From HXMU1420-2 sp040830545 (GTDB lineage Bacteria; Pseudomonadota; Alphaproteobacteria; Rhodobacterales; Rhodobacteraceae), in the NCBI GenBank assembly GCA_040830545.1, contig JBFOMB010000181.1, forward strand, positions 1 through 18,582: a stretch of DNA of 18,582 nt, written 5' to 3'. The notes beneath the pieces were generated by a model. It saw nothing but the letters and a program-made list of their open reading frames with translations. It was not told where the DNA came from and did not search any database. Below are positions 6,580 through 14,175 of this stretch, piece after piece (within the stretch, counting starts at the first letter, position 1; each line of letters opens with the position of its first letter). Both the position numbers and the translations under genes were made by a program.

Positions 6580-8178
6580 CTAATTTGTTCGCTTCACGGT
6601 CAGCGCGACACTGCCTGCATTGTTTCCGTAAAACCGCCACGCATCGTTCGGATAGGCATACAGGTATCCACTTTGTTTCGGTGTAAAATCAGGTTTGTAC
6701 AGCCCGATCCTTATGGTTTCATGAGGCACAAGGTTCTGTTGATTGTTAACGCCTGACCCGCCTGCAACAACGCCCATCAGCGTGAACCAAGGCTGATCAG
6801 GATCCCGACGTGAAAACCCGTTGTTTGCATGCTCCCCGGTGGGAAGTTTGCGCAACAGACCTCTGTAAAGCTCAAAAGGTGCGGACCCGCCCGCGCGCAG
6901 GGTTCGCGAAAATCCACCTTCTCGCCCGCTACCGTCCGGACCGCAGCGAATGCTGGAATCCAGCCACTCGCCTTCGGCGTTCATGTCGTAGGTTTGGCCA
7001 GCAAACAGGTAGAGGCCGGTTCGAGACCAATGGTCCCGGGCATGGATGCGCACGGTTTCTTCTTCCCAGACATCCAGCGTCTTTGTCGGCCAGTAATTAC
7101 GTTCAATCAGGGCCGGGGAGTTGACCCGGTCGATGACCTTGGAATGGATGTCGTCAGGCAGGGCGTTGTTGGCTTTGAGTTTCAGCGGAGGGACGGACCT
7201 GGGGCGAGTCGGTCTGTTGGCAAACACCCCGGCCACGGAATCATGCAGGATACTTCGATGATCCTCGCTCAGCTGATTCACGGCACCCGGACGGATCGCC
7301 ATGCCTTTGGCATTTGCTTCGTCCAACATCCAACGCAGCGTGATGTCCCCCAGACCATCGTCGCCATAGCTTCCCCCAACATCGCCATGAACCCCGGTGA
7401 ACCAAACCTGCTTTAGTGTCGTGCTTGGGGCCGATTTGGTCCAAAGCGTGGGGGTGAAATCCAACCGCATTTCGTCGATTGCCACAGCGTGGCACGCGGT
7501 GCGGACGCTTGGGCCCAGCGCCGTGTCATGAAACTTGTGCCCCAAGAGGTTGCCTAGCACCAGCTTGGTCAGGCCCAGATCATCCGGAATACCCAAGGCT
7601 CCTACCGTGTCCCATACGCCAAGGAAGTGAATTGGCACACCATGCCGGGTGCCAACGGATGGTGTCTTGTCCGGCGAGAACCAGCGGCGCAACACAAATT
7701 CCGGAACCTCCTGAGAGGCTAGGCCATTGGCCGAGACCTGGCGCTTACCTGTCTGGTATCTGCGCAAGGCTTTTTTGACCTCGGCCCATTTGTCTCTTTC
7801 GGTCAAAGTCGGCTCAGAGAAGTCCAGCAAGCCCTGGCTCGCCATCAAACCCGCTAAACTGCGTACCGTGTAGGCCCCTCGGCTAAAGCCGAAAAGGAAG
7901 ATGTTGTCGCCAGCGGTGTAGGTTTCCGCCAACCACTTGTATGCGCTCTCGATATCGTTTTCGAGGTCCAGACCAATCGCGCCGCCCAAGGCGCGTTTGA
8001 TCGCGCCGCCGCTGGTGCCCACACCTTCGCGGTAATAGCTTTTCTGAACGTCTCCCCGCTGATCCTTTTCGGCCAGGATCGCATGGAGTTTCACCACATT
8101 TGTGGGTGAAGGGCGCGACCCGTCCTTCTGGCTGCGCGTGTTCCAGGTGCCATCACAACATACAATCAAATTGACCAT
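6580..8178 (-). CDS. DUF2235 (Tle1-like) alpha/beta hydrolase with C-terminal LecA-like domain
   Basis: The 532-residue product starts MVNLIVCCDGTWNTRS, the usual start of DUF2235 hydrolases, a family that includes type VI secretion phospholipase effectors (Tle1). The nucleophile elbow GFSRG puts Ser99 at the active site. VWDTVGALG supplies Asp190 and WFTGVHGDVGGSY supplies His264, completing a Ser-Asp-His triad. Residues ~375-532 are a separate domain. Its end, YPNDAWRFYGNNAGSVALTV, parallels the calcium/galactose loop of PA-IL (YNDVPGTYGNNSGSFSV), keeping Asp512, Asn519 and Asn520 at equivalent spacing but not the threonine. GPDGSGREGG resembles the GPQGDRE loop. There is no signal peptide. 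No type VI genes are nearby, so an effector role is unsupported here. GAGAGG precedes the start; the frame upstream to 8316 is ignored. Confidence 0.88.
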   Translation of the reverse strand: MVNLIVCCDGTWNTRSQKDGSRPSPTNVVKLHAILAEKDQRGDVQKSYYREGVGTSGGAIKRALGGAIGLDLENDIESAYKWLAETYTAGDNIFLFGFSRGAYTVRSLAGLMASQGLLDFSEPTLTERDKWAEVKKALRRYQTGKRQVSANGLASQEVPEFVLRRWFSPDKTPSVGTRHGVPIHFLGVWDTVGALGIPDDLGLTKLVLGNLLGHKFHDTALGPSVRTACHAVAIDEMRLDFTPTLWTKSAPSTTLKQVWFTGVHGDVGGSYGDDGLGDITLRWMLDEANAKGMAIRPGAVNQLSEDHRSILHDSVAGVFANRPTRPRSVPPLKLKANNALPDDIHSKVIDRVNSPALIERNYWPTKTLDVWEEETVRIHARDHWSRTGLYLFAGQTYDMNAEGEWLDSSIRCGPDGSGREGGFSRTLRAGGSAPFELYRGLLRKLPTGEHANNGFSRRDPDQPWFTLMGVVAGGSGVNNQQNLVPHETIRIGLYKPDFTPKQSGYLYAYPNDAWRFYGNNAGSVALTVKRTN

Positions 8179-8314
8179 CAAACCTCTCCACCACTGCTGT
8201 GAAGAGGATACCGCATTTCTACCCAATCGCGAAGTGAACAGGTGCGCTGCAACCACAGTTTTCGCCTGTATTCGATGGCTTTCTAAGCAGCAATGAATGC
8301 GGTAGAGCCGGGGC

Positions 8315-10165
8315 ATGCTGCGAATTGAGAATATCGATTACTCTGTGGAAGGTCGCCCGCTGTTCGAAGGGGCGAGCGCCACGATTCCCGATGGCCACAA
8401 GGTTGGGCTGGTGGGGCGCAATGGGACAGGGAAAACCACGCTGTTCCGCCTCATCCGAGGGGAATTGGCGCTGGAAGGCGGTGCAATCACGCTGCCTAAG
8501 CAGGCTAGGATTGGCGGCGTGGCACAGGAAGCGCCAGCTTCTGACGTGTCGTTGCTGGACACGGTTTTGGCAGCGGATACCGAGCGCGCGGCGTTGCTGG
8601 CTGAGGATACGGATGACCCGACGCGGATTGCCGAGATTCAGACGCGGTTGGCTGATATTGATGCCTGGTCGGCAGAGGCGCGTGCGGCGTCGATCCTCAA
8701 AGGGCTGGGGTTTGACGACGATGAACAGGGAATGCCCTGCTCCGCTTTTTCCGGTGGCTGGCGGATGCGGGTGGCCTTGGCAGCTGTTCTCTTCGCGCAG
8801 CCCGATTTGTTGCTGTTGGACGAACCGACCAACTATCTGGACTTGGAAGGCGCGTTGTGGCTGGAAAACTATCTGGCCAAATACCCGCACACCGTGATCA
8901 TCGTGAGCCACGACCGGGGGCTGTTGAACCGGGCTGTTGGCGCAATCCTGCATTTGGAGGATCGCAAGCTGACCTTTTACCAGGGTCCATACGACCAGTT
9001 TGCGCGCCAACGCAGCGAACGTCTGGCGGTTGCTGCGGCCATGTCAAAGAAACAGGATGCCAGGCGGGCGCATCTGCAATCTTACGTGGACCGATTCCGC
9101 TACAAGGCGGACAAGGCGAAACAGGCGCAATCCCGGTTGAAGGCGCTGGCTCGGATGCAGCCGATCACCTCGCCGCAAGAGGCGGCGTTGCGCGCGTTTT
9201 CATTCCCCGAACCCGAAGAAATGTCACCGCCCATAGTCCAGATCGAAGGGGGCGAAACTGGATATGGCGGACCGCCGGTTTTGAGGCGGCTGAACCTGCG
9301 GATTGATCAAGACGACCGGATCGCGTTGCTGGGCAAGAACGGGCAGGGGAAATCGACCTTGTCCAAGCTGCTGAGCGAACGGTTGGCGTTGAGCGCAGGA
9401 AAAACCGTGCGGTCGCGCAAACTGCGTGTGGGCTATTTCGCGCAGCATCAGGTGGATGAGCTACACATCGACGAAACCCCGCTGGATCATCTGCGACGGC
9501 TGCGGCCCGAAGAGACGCCAGCCAAGCTGCGCGCGCGGTTGGCGGGTTTCGGACTGGGTGCGGCGCAAGCGGAAACTGTGGTGGGGCGTCTGTCGGGAGG
9601 GCAGAAGGCACGTCTGAGTTTGCTGATCGCTACCATCGATGCGCCCCATATGCTGATCCTCGATGAACCGACCAACCATCTGGACATCGAAAGCCGCGAG
9701 GCCTTGGTCGAGGCGCTGACCGCCTATACCGGCGCGGTTATTCTGGTCAGTCACGATATGCATTTGCTGAGCCTTGTGGCGGACCGGTTGTGGCTGGTGT
9801 CGGGCGGGACGGTGAAGCCGTTTGATGGCGATCTGGAAGCATACCGCGTGTTTCTGCTGGGGCGTGACGCACCGGTGGAGAAATCTGGGAAAACCGCAAA
9901 ACCCAAGCCCAAAAAGCTGTCGCGAGACACGGTGCTGGCCTTGCGGTCCGAGGTGCGTAAGGGCGAGGCGCGGATTGAGAAGCTGACCGAGATGCATCAG
10001 AAGCTGAGCGAGAAGCTGGCCGATCCTGAGCTTTACGAGCCGCAACGTGCGAACGACCTGGATGTCTGGCAACGCAAATTTGCTGAGGTCGAGTCCGGTC
10101 TGGAACGGGCGGAAGCACTGTGGATGGCGGCAGTCGAAGAACTGGAGGCCGCAGAATCCGGCTGA
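8315..10165 (+). CDS. ABC-F family ATPase (YheS-like)
   Basis: The 616-residue protein has two ABC nucleotide-binding domains and no membrane segment, as in ABC-F factors that act on ribosomes in the cytosol. Domain 1 has Walker A GRNGTGKT (34-41), signature FSGGW (145-149) and Walker B LLLLDEPTN (165-173). Domain 2 has GKNGQGKST (340-348), LSGGQKAR (426-433) and LILDEPTN (447-454). The basic linker (~235-285) corresponds to the P-site tRNA interaction motif, and residues ~540-616 form a charged coiled coil. FSGGWRMR in the first signature and the coiled-coil tail fit YheS. A resistance role cannot be excluded but is less likely in this setting. The start is weakly supported by GAGCCGGGG, and it lies 136 bp from the divergent hydrolase. 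Confidence 0.93.
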   Translation: MLRIENIDYSVEGRPLFEGASATIPDGHKVGLVGRNGTGKTTLFRLIRGELALEGGAITLPKQARIGGVAQEAPASDVSLLDTVLAADTERAALLAEDTDDPTRIAEIQTRLADIDAWSAEARAASILKGLGFDDDEQGMPCSAFSGGWRMRVALAAVLFAQPDLLLLDEPTNYLDLEGALWLENYLAKYPHTVIIVSHDRGLLNRAVGAILHLEDRKLTFYQGPYDQFARQRSERLAVAAAMSKKQDARRAHLQSYVDRFRYKADKAKQAQSRLKALARMQPITSPQEAALRAFSFPEPEEMSPPIVQIEGGETGYGGPPVLRRLNLRIDQDDRIALLGKNGQGKSTLSKLLSERLALSAGKTVRSRKLRVGYFAQHQVDELHIDETPLDHLRRLRPEETPAKLRARLAGFGLGAAQAETVVGRLSGGQKARLSLLIATIDAPHMLILDEPTNHLDIESREALVEALTAYTGAVILVSHDMHLLSLVADRLWLVSGGTVKPFDGDLEAYRVFLLGRDAPVEKSGKTAKPKPKKLSRDTVLALRSEVRKGEARIEKLTEMHQKLSEKLADPELYEPQRANDLDVWQRKFAEVESGLERAEALWMAAVEELEAAESG

Positions 10166-10215
10166 GCACGAAGGCAATTCGTCAACGAATTGCGTGCGAT
10201 TTATGGATAAATCGC
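10166..10215 (+). repeat. Two tandem perfect hairpins after the ABC-F gene
   Basis: Hairpin 1: GCAATTCG (10174-10181), loop TCAA, CGAATTGC (10186-10193), with outer GCAC/GTGC (10166-10169/10194-10197) closing across a 4-base bulge. Hairpin 2: GCGATTTA (10196-10203), loop TGGA, TAAATCGC (10208-10215). Both are 8-bp stems with 4-base loops, and they overlap by 2 bases at 10196-10197. No T run follows, so they are not a classical terminator. They may be an mRNA-stabilising 3' structure or a repeat unit. Confidence 0.75.
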
Positions 10216-10243
10216 ATTCCTGACCGAGCGTGCAAAATACCCG

Positions 10244-10272
10244 TTGACGGCCCGGCACACTTGCCCTATTCC
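10244..10272 (+). promoter_or_regulatory. Promoter of tRNA-Asp
   Basis: TTGACG (10244-10249), a 17-base spacer and TATTCC (10267-10272). Initiation would fall near 10279, a few bases before the mature tRNA 5' end at 10283. Confidence 0.7.
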
Positions 10273-10282
10273 GCATGTCCAC

Positions 10283-10359
10283 GCGGTTGTAGCTCAGTTG
10301 GTTAGAGTACCGGCCTGTCACGCCGGGGGTCGCGGGTTCGAGCCCCGTCAACCGCGCCA
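10283..10359 (+). tRNA. tRNA-Asp (anticodon GUC)
   Basis: The 77-nt cloverleaf has acceptor stem GCGGTTG (10283-10289) pairing with CAACCGC (10349-10355), discriminator G and encoded CCA (10357-10359). The D arm is AGCTCAGTTGGTTAGAG, the anticodon loop CTGTCAC carries GUC, and the T arm has GGTTCGAGCC. The 3' end is 13 bp from the convergent LuxR-type gene. It is intact with no repeat of its 3' end nearby, so no integration scar is seen. Confidence 0.97.
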
Positions 10360-10372
10360 CATCTTCCCTGCC

Positions 10373-10852
10373 TTACAGTAAAACGTCCTCGACGATGGCA
10401 GAGAAGAACTGGCTTTTGCCATTGACCCCTGCCTTGCGATAGATCGCCGTGCATTGCGCTTTTACAGTGCCTTCGCTGCGTTCGCGAATGTCCGCGATTT
10501 CGGAAATTGACAGGCCTTTCAGCAGGAACCACGCAATCTCGGTTTCCGCAGGTGTCAGGCCAAGGTCAGAGAAATGCGTTTCCACAACCTCGGCAAACTG
10601 GCCTGAGGTCAGGCGGCGCGCGCGTTCTGCCCGGTGCGACTCGCGGCTGGCACGATAAGCCATGCGCGCACCAAGGATCGCGCCCAGGACAAGGCCAAGC
10701 GACGCGCCAAGTTCAATCAGTTCGCGCTGTTCCCATCGCAAGGGCAAGCCCGGCAGGCCAAGGATGGAGGCAAGGATTTCCCACAAAAAATATGCACCAC
10801 AAATGGCCTGAATGGCGACAACGGTCCAGACGAGGGCGAGGGATTTTGACAT
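10373..10852 (-). CDS. Membrane-tethered LuxR-type helix-turn-helix protein
   Basis: The 159-residue protein has two likely membrane helices (about residues 8-32 and 46-66), then a short basic linker and a C-terminal LuxR/GerE helix-turn-helix (residues ~97-155: LTPAETEIAWFLLKGLSISE, then IAD...EGTVKAQCTAIYRKAGV). There is no receiver or autoinducer-binding domain, so it is not a classical LuxR or response regulator. The layout suggests a membrane-anchored regulator that senses something at the envelope. It starts 8 bases after the stop of the PepSY-like gene on the same strand, so the two are probably co-transcribed and translationally coupled. The only Shine-Dalgarno-like stretch (GGAGG) lies in the end of the upstream gene. 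Confidence 0.88.
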   Translation of the reverse strand: MSKSLALVWTVVAIQAICGAYFLWEILASILGLPGLPLRWEQRELIELGASLGLVLGAILGARMAYRASRESHRAERARRLTSGQFAEVVETHFSDLGLTPAETEIAWFLLKGLSISEIADIRERSEGTVKAQCTAIYRKAGVNGKSQFFSAIVEDVLL

Positions 10853-10860
10853 GGTGCGGG

Positions 10861-11280
10861 TCAGTTTGAACCTCCACCGCCGCCACCGCCGCCTCCACCA
10901 GGACCGCCACCACCTCCAGGGCCACCCCCACCGGGGCCGCCCCCGGAACCGCCCCCCGGACCGGGTGCGCCGGGCCGGTCGCGGTCGGTTTCGGTGCCCT
11001 TGGCAGGCGCTCGCTCTTCAGCGCCGGGAAACGATCGGTCGCGCATAACGTCACCGGTGCGTCGGTCAATTACAATTTCACGCAATGATCCGTTACGCGC
11101 TGCCTCGATCAGGATACGTCCCAGCAGAGTCCGACGAATGTCCGTGACCACGTAGCCTTCGGATTCGATGCGCGTGACCACACGATCCGTGACGGAGCCG
11201 GCCTGGTTGCTTTGAGCCACTGCCGTACCTGCAGGAAGAGACAGCGCAAGACAAAGGGCAAAGGTCAGTTTGGAACGCAT
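10861..11280 (-). CDS. Secreted PepSY-like protein with glycine-rich tail
   Basis: The 139-residue product has a Sec signal peptide (MRSKLTFALCLALSLPAGTA, cleavage near AVA-Q at 21-23). A globular part of about residues 26-85 (RVVTRIESEGYVVTDIRR, then REIVIDRRTGDVMRD) looks like a PepSY-type fold with its typical D-x-x-TG-x-V ending. A linker leads to a tail (about 104-139) of almost only Gly and Pro. Such tails are flexible and could contact the outer membrane or peptidoglycan. The function is unknown. A TTGACA promoter lies upstream (11305-11333) and GAGGA precedes the ATG. It is the first gene of a two-gene unit with the LuxR-type protein, and PepSY proteins paired with regulators commonly act as inhibitors or sensors. 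Confidence 0.82.
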   Translation of the reverse strand: MRSKLTFALCLALSLPAGTAVAQSNQAGSVTDRVVTRIESEGYVVTDIRRTLLGRILIEAARNGSLREIVIDRRTGDVMRDRSFPGAEERAPAKGTETDRDRPGAPGPGGGSGGGPGGGGPGGGGGPGGGGGGGGGGSN

Positions 11281-11304
11281 GAGATCCTCGGTTGTGTCTA
11301 GAGG

Positions 11305-11333
11305 ATAAGGTTACGCCCTGCGCAGGCTGTCAA
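11305..11333 (-). promoter_or_regulatory. Promoter of the PepSY-LuxR operon
   Basis: Read on the minus strand: TTGACA (11328-11333), a 17-base spacer, then CCTTAT (11305-11310). The -35 is a perfect consensus and the -10 is weak. It lies 25-53 bp upstream of the start at 11280. Confidence 0.6.
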
Positions 11334-11375
11334 TCCCGCGCAGAGCTTTTCCGTGAGTGGAGTTCCTCGGTTTTG

Positions 11376-11918
11376 TCAGCCGCGCCCGCCGCCGCCACCT
11401 TCACCGCCGCCGGGGCCTTCGCCACCGCCTGGGCCGCCGCCTTCACCGGGTCCTTCGCCGCCGCGTCCGCCACCGCCCGGGCCTTCACCGCGTCCGGCGC
11501 GATCGCCGCCATCACGGTCGCCACGTCCGGAAACGCCCTCCCGGCCACCGGCTCCTGCAGGAACGCCAAGATCGGCAAGTTGATCACCGATGGCTTGTCG
11601 ATCCTCTTCGGACAGGCTGTCAAAGTCGATGTCGGACAGGGCAACCGTGTCTCCGGAGACAGGGTCAACCACATCGACGTCAGGCAAGCCGCGCCCACCG
11701 GGGCCGGGAGGGACGCCTTGTTCAGCCAGCTGGTCGCCGATGCTTTGACGCTGAGCCTCGGTCAGACTGGCGAAGTCGATTTCGGTGACCGGGACGCTGT
11801 CACCTGTAATCGGATCAACGACAGTCGGGGGCTCGTCCGCAAGAACGGTAAGGGCCGCAGCGACAAAGGTTGCGGTCAGACCCGCATGGCTGAACAATCT
11901 GAATTTCGTGAGGTTCAT
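11376..11918 (-). CDS. Secreted protein with duplicated 50-residue unit and glycine-rich tail
   Basis: The 180-residue product starts MNLTKFRLFS with a signal-like hydrophobic stretch (GLTATFVAAALTVLA, residues 13-27). It then has two copies of one unit: residues 33-76 (VVDPITGDSV...IGDQLAEQGVPPGPGGR) and 83-126 (VVDPVSGDTV...IGDQLADLGVPAGAGGR), with 28 of 44 positions identical. From about 127 the tail is nearly all Gly, Arg, Glu, Asp and Pro. I do not recognise a family. The unit carries D-P-x-x-G-D, and IDF-x-SL-x-E could be a short helix. It precedes the PepSY-like gene on the same strand (95 bp gap with its own promoter). The two share a signal peptide and Gly-rich tail, so they probably act in the same compartment. 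AGGAAG lies before the start; the frame is open further, to 12071. Confidence 0.8.
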   Translation of the reverse strand: MNLTKFRLFSHAGLTATFVAAALTVLADEPPTVVDPITGDSVPVTEIDFASLTEAQRQSIGDQLAEQGVPPGPGGRGLPDVDVVDPVSGDTVALSDIDFDSLSEEDRQAIGDQLADLGVPAGAGGREGVSGRGDRDGGDRAGRGEGPGGGGRGGEGPGEGGGPGGGEGPGGGEGGGGGRG

Positions 11919-12223
11919 TGGTTTCTTCCTGTGCTCGTTGGCGTTGTCTTGGTGTTGGGTCTTGGGGGTGGGGCGTTGTGCCCTCACAACACCGAGATGC
12001 ACGGGAAGAGGCGGCGTCGATATTGGCGAAAAGGGTGGGTTTAGGCCGAATAAACCAAAGTCATATGCCAAATTTCGGCGGGTTTATGGCCCGGAAGCAG
12101 GAAAATCCGCTGGCCAATCCTCAAACGGCACATGGCCCCGGACGTAATCCGGGGCCTCTTGGCCGTAGGGGCAGAGGTCCCGGATCAGGTCCGGGACTGC
12201 GTTGTGTTTGCTGGAACGGAGCG
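11919..12223. other. Intergenic stretch between typA and the Gly-rich gene
   Basis: 305 bases without a convincing gene. It contains copy 2 of the double-hairpin repeat (12135-12200), immediately after the typA stop as read on the minus strand. The rest should hold the promoter of the gene at 11376-11918, but no clear -35/-10 pair was recognised. Open frames here are shadows. Confidence 0.7.
12135..12200. repeat. Double-hairpin intergenic repeat, copy 2
   Basis: Stem one is GCCCCGGA (12135-12142) / TCCGGGGC (12148-12155). Stem two is TCCCGGA (12178-12184) / TCCGGGA (12190-12196). The order and sequence of the parts match copy 1 at 5455-5523: the first 24 bases differ at only two positions, the spacer is 15 instead of 18 bases, and both end in GGGACTGC. 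It lies 24 bp beyond the typA stop and may contribute to ending that transcript. Confidence 0.8.
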
Positions 12224-14044
12224 TCAGCTGGCCGCGCGGGCGGCGCGTTTGCGTTCGTGCGGGTCTAGGTAACGCTTGCGCAGGCGCACGGCGTTCGGTG
12301 TCACTTCGACCAGTTCATCGTCGTCGATATAGGCGATGGCCTCTTCTAGCGAGAAGATTGTTGGCGTCGTCAAACGCACTGCTTCGTCAGAACCCGAGGC
12401 GCGCACGTTGGTCAGTTTCTTGCCCTTGAGCGGGTTCACTTCAAGGTCGTTGTCACGGGAGTGTTCGCCGATCACCATGCCCATATAGACATCCGTCTGC
12501 GCGCCGATGAACAGGCGGCCACGCTCTTCGAGGTTCCAGAGCGCGTAAGCCACGGATTGACCCTGTTCCATGGAAATCAGCACGCCCGCGCGACGTCCCG
12601 GAATTGGACCCTTGTGCGGGGCCCAGCTGTGGAAGACGCGGTTCAGCACGCCGGTGCCGCGCGTGTCGGTCAGGAATTCGCCGTGATAGCCGATCAAACC
12701 GCGCGACGGGACCAGCGCGATGATGCGCGTCTTGCCGGAACCAGACGGCTTCATCTCGGTCAACTCGCCCTTGCGCGGGCCGGTCAGTTTTTCGATGACC
12801 GCGCCGGAGTGATCGTCATCCACGTCGATGGTGACCTCTTCGATCGGTTCCAGCCGCTGACCGTTTTCCTCACGGAACAGCACACGCGGGCGAGAGATTG
12901 AGAGTTCAAACCCTTCGCGGCGCATGTTTTCGATCAACACACCCATCTGCAATTCGCCGCGGCCCGCAACTTCGAAGGCCTCGCCACCGGGGGTGTCGGT
13001 AACGCGGATGGCCACGTTCTGCTCGGCCTCTTTCATCAAACGTTCGCGGATCACGCGGCTTTGCACTTTCTTCCCGTCCCGGCCCGCCAGTGGCGAATCG
13101 TTGATGCCGAAGGTGACCGAGATCGTGGGCGGATCGATAGGTTGCGCGGGCAGAGGCGTGTCGATGGACGGATCAACGATGCTGTCCGCCACAGTCGCCT
13201 TGGACATACCTGCCAGGGTGACAATGTCACCGGCCTGCGCCTCGTCAATTGGCTGCTGCGACAGGCCGCGGAAAGCGAGGATCTTCGACACACGAAAACT
13301 CTCGATCTGCTGACCGTCGCGGGACAGAGCCTTGACCGTTGCGTTTGTCTTCAGCGTGCCGCTTTCAACGCGACCGGTAAGGATGCGGCCGATAAACGGG
13401 TCCGCGCCCAGCGTCGTCGCCAGCATCATGAACGGTTCATCCCGGCGCGCGACCTGCTTGGGCGCGGGCACATGTTCGACCACAAGGTCAAACAACGCGG
13501 TCAAGTCCTCGCGCGGGCCATCCAGGCTGTCATCGGCCCAACCGCTACGGCCCGAGGCGTAAAGCGTCGGGAAATCAAGCTGATCGTCATCCGCGCCGAG
13601 GCCCACAAACAGGTCGAACACCTCGTCCAGCGCGCGATCCGGTTCGGCGTCGGGTTTGTCGACCTTGTTCAGCACCACAATGGGGCGCAGGCCCAGCGCT
13701 AGCGCTTTGGACGTCACGAACTTGGTCTGCGGCATCGGACCTTCAGCCGCGTCAACCAGCAGGACCACACCGTCAACCATGGACAGGATACGTTCCACCT
13801 CGCCCCCGAAATCGGCGTGGCCGGGGGTGTCGACGATGTTGATGCGTGTATCATTCCATTCGACCGAGGTCGCCTTGGCCAGAATGGTGATGCCGCGTTC
13901 CCGTTCCAGGTCGTTGGAATCCATGGCCCGTTCAGCCACAGCCTGATTTTCCCGGAACGCGCCGGATTGTTTCAGTAGCTCGTCAACCAGGGTCGTCTTG
14001 CCATGGTCGACATGCGCGATGATCGCGATGTTACGCAGGTCCAT
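12224..14044 (-). CDS. typA: Ribosome-associated GTPase TypA/BipA
   Basis: The 606-residue product, the family's length, is a translational GTPase that binds 70S ribosomes and aids large-subunit assembly and stress growth. G motifs are seen in order: HVDHGKTT (P-loop, ~11-18), RERGITI (switch I), DTPGHADFGGEVER (G3) and NKVDKP (G4). They are followed by EF-G-like domains and the TypA-specific C-terminal part (ALWNLEERGRLFIGAQTDVY and GEHSRDNDLEVNPLKGKKLTN). ATG 14044 gives the conserved MDLRNIAIIAHVDHG. The frame extends to 14077 without good reason. It is divergent from the membrane protein at 14176. Confidence 0.97.
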   Translation of the reverse strand: MDLRNIAIIAHVDHGKTTLVDELLKQSGAFRENQAVAERAMDSNDLERERGITILAKATSVEWNDTRINIVDTPGHADFGGEVERILSMVDGVVLLVDAAEGPMPQTKFVTSKALALGLRPIVVLNKVDKPDAEPDRALDEVFDLFVGLGADDDQLDFPTLYASGRSGWADDSLDGPREDLTALFDLVVEHVPAPKQVARRDEPFMMLATTLGADPFIGRILTGRVESGTLKTNATVKALSRDGQQIESFRVSKILAFRGLSQQPIDEAQAGDIVTLAGMSKATVADSIVDPSIDTPLPAQPIDPPTISVTFGINDSPLAGRDGKKVQSRVIRERLMKEAEQNVAIRVTDTPGGEAFEVAGRGELQMGVLIENMRREGFELSISRPRVLFREENGQRLEPIEEVTIDVDDDHSGAVIEKLTGPRKGELTEMKPSGSGKTRIIALVPSRGLIGYHGEFLTDTRGTGVLNRVFHSWAPHKGPIPGRRAGVLISMEQGQSVAYALWNLEERGRLFIGAQTDVYMGMVIGEHSRDNDLEVNPLKGKKLTNVRASGSDEAVRLTTPTIFSLEEAIAYIDDDELVEVTPNAVRLRKRYLDPHERKRAARAAS

Positions 14045-14175
14045 ATCTCTAGCCTTTTGCGGAGTTGCGCGGGCCATACCGTGCAGCCGCAGAAAAAGCC
14101 AGAGGAAAGACGCAGGTTGTCTTAATGGGGTTAAGCCTGGTTGCGGTTCACCATCAGACGCCGCAGGTTGACGGC

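Noticed and set aside
6580..8178. DUF2235 protein as a type VI secretion effector with immunity gene
   Set aside because: No VgrG, PAAR, Hcp or plausible periplasmic immunity gene adjoins it. The neighbour at 6189 is on the opposite strand and under TetR-type control.
8315..10165. ABC-F protein as an antibiotic resistance factor
   Set aside because: The signature and C-terminal coiled coil fit the housekeeping YheS-like group, and there is no leader peptide or attenuator upstream.
10283..10359. tRNA-Asp as an integration site
   Set aside because: No repeated copy of its 3' end, integrase or foreign-looking neighbour is seen in the window.
9461..10360. Minus-strand frame across the ABC-F gene end and the tRNA
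   Set aside because: Its start MARLTGLEPATPGVTG is the familiar false protein read from a tRNA, and it overlaps a well-supported gene.
11292..12044. Plus-strand frame opposite the Gly-rich gene
   Set aside because: It is rich in Ala/Thr because it is the reverse of Gly-rich codons. The minus-strand product has a signal peptide, a ribosome site and an internal duplication.
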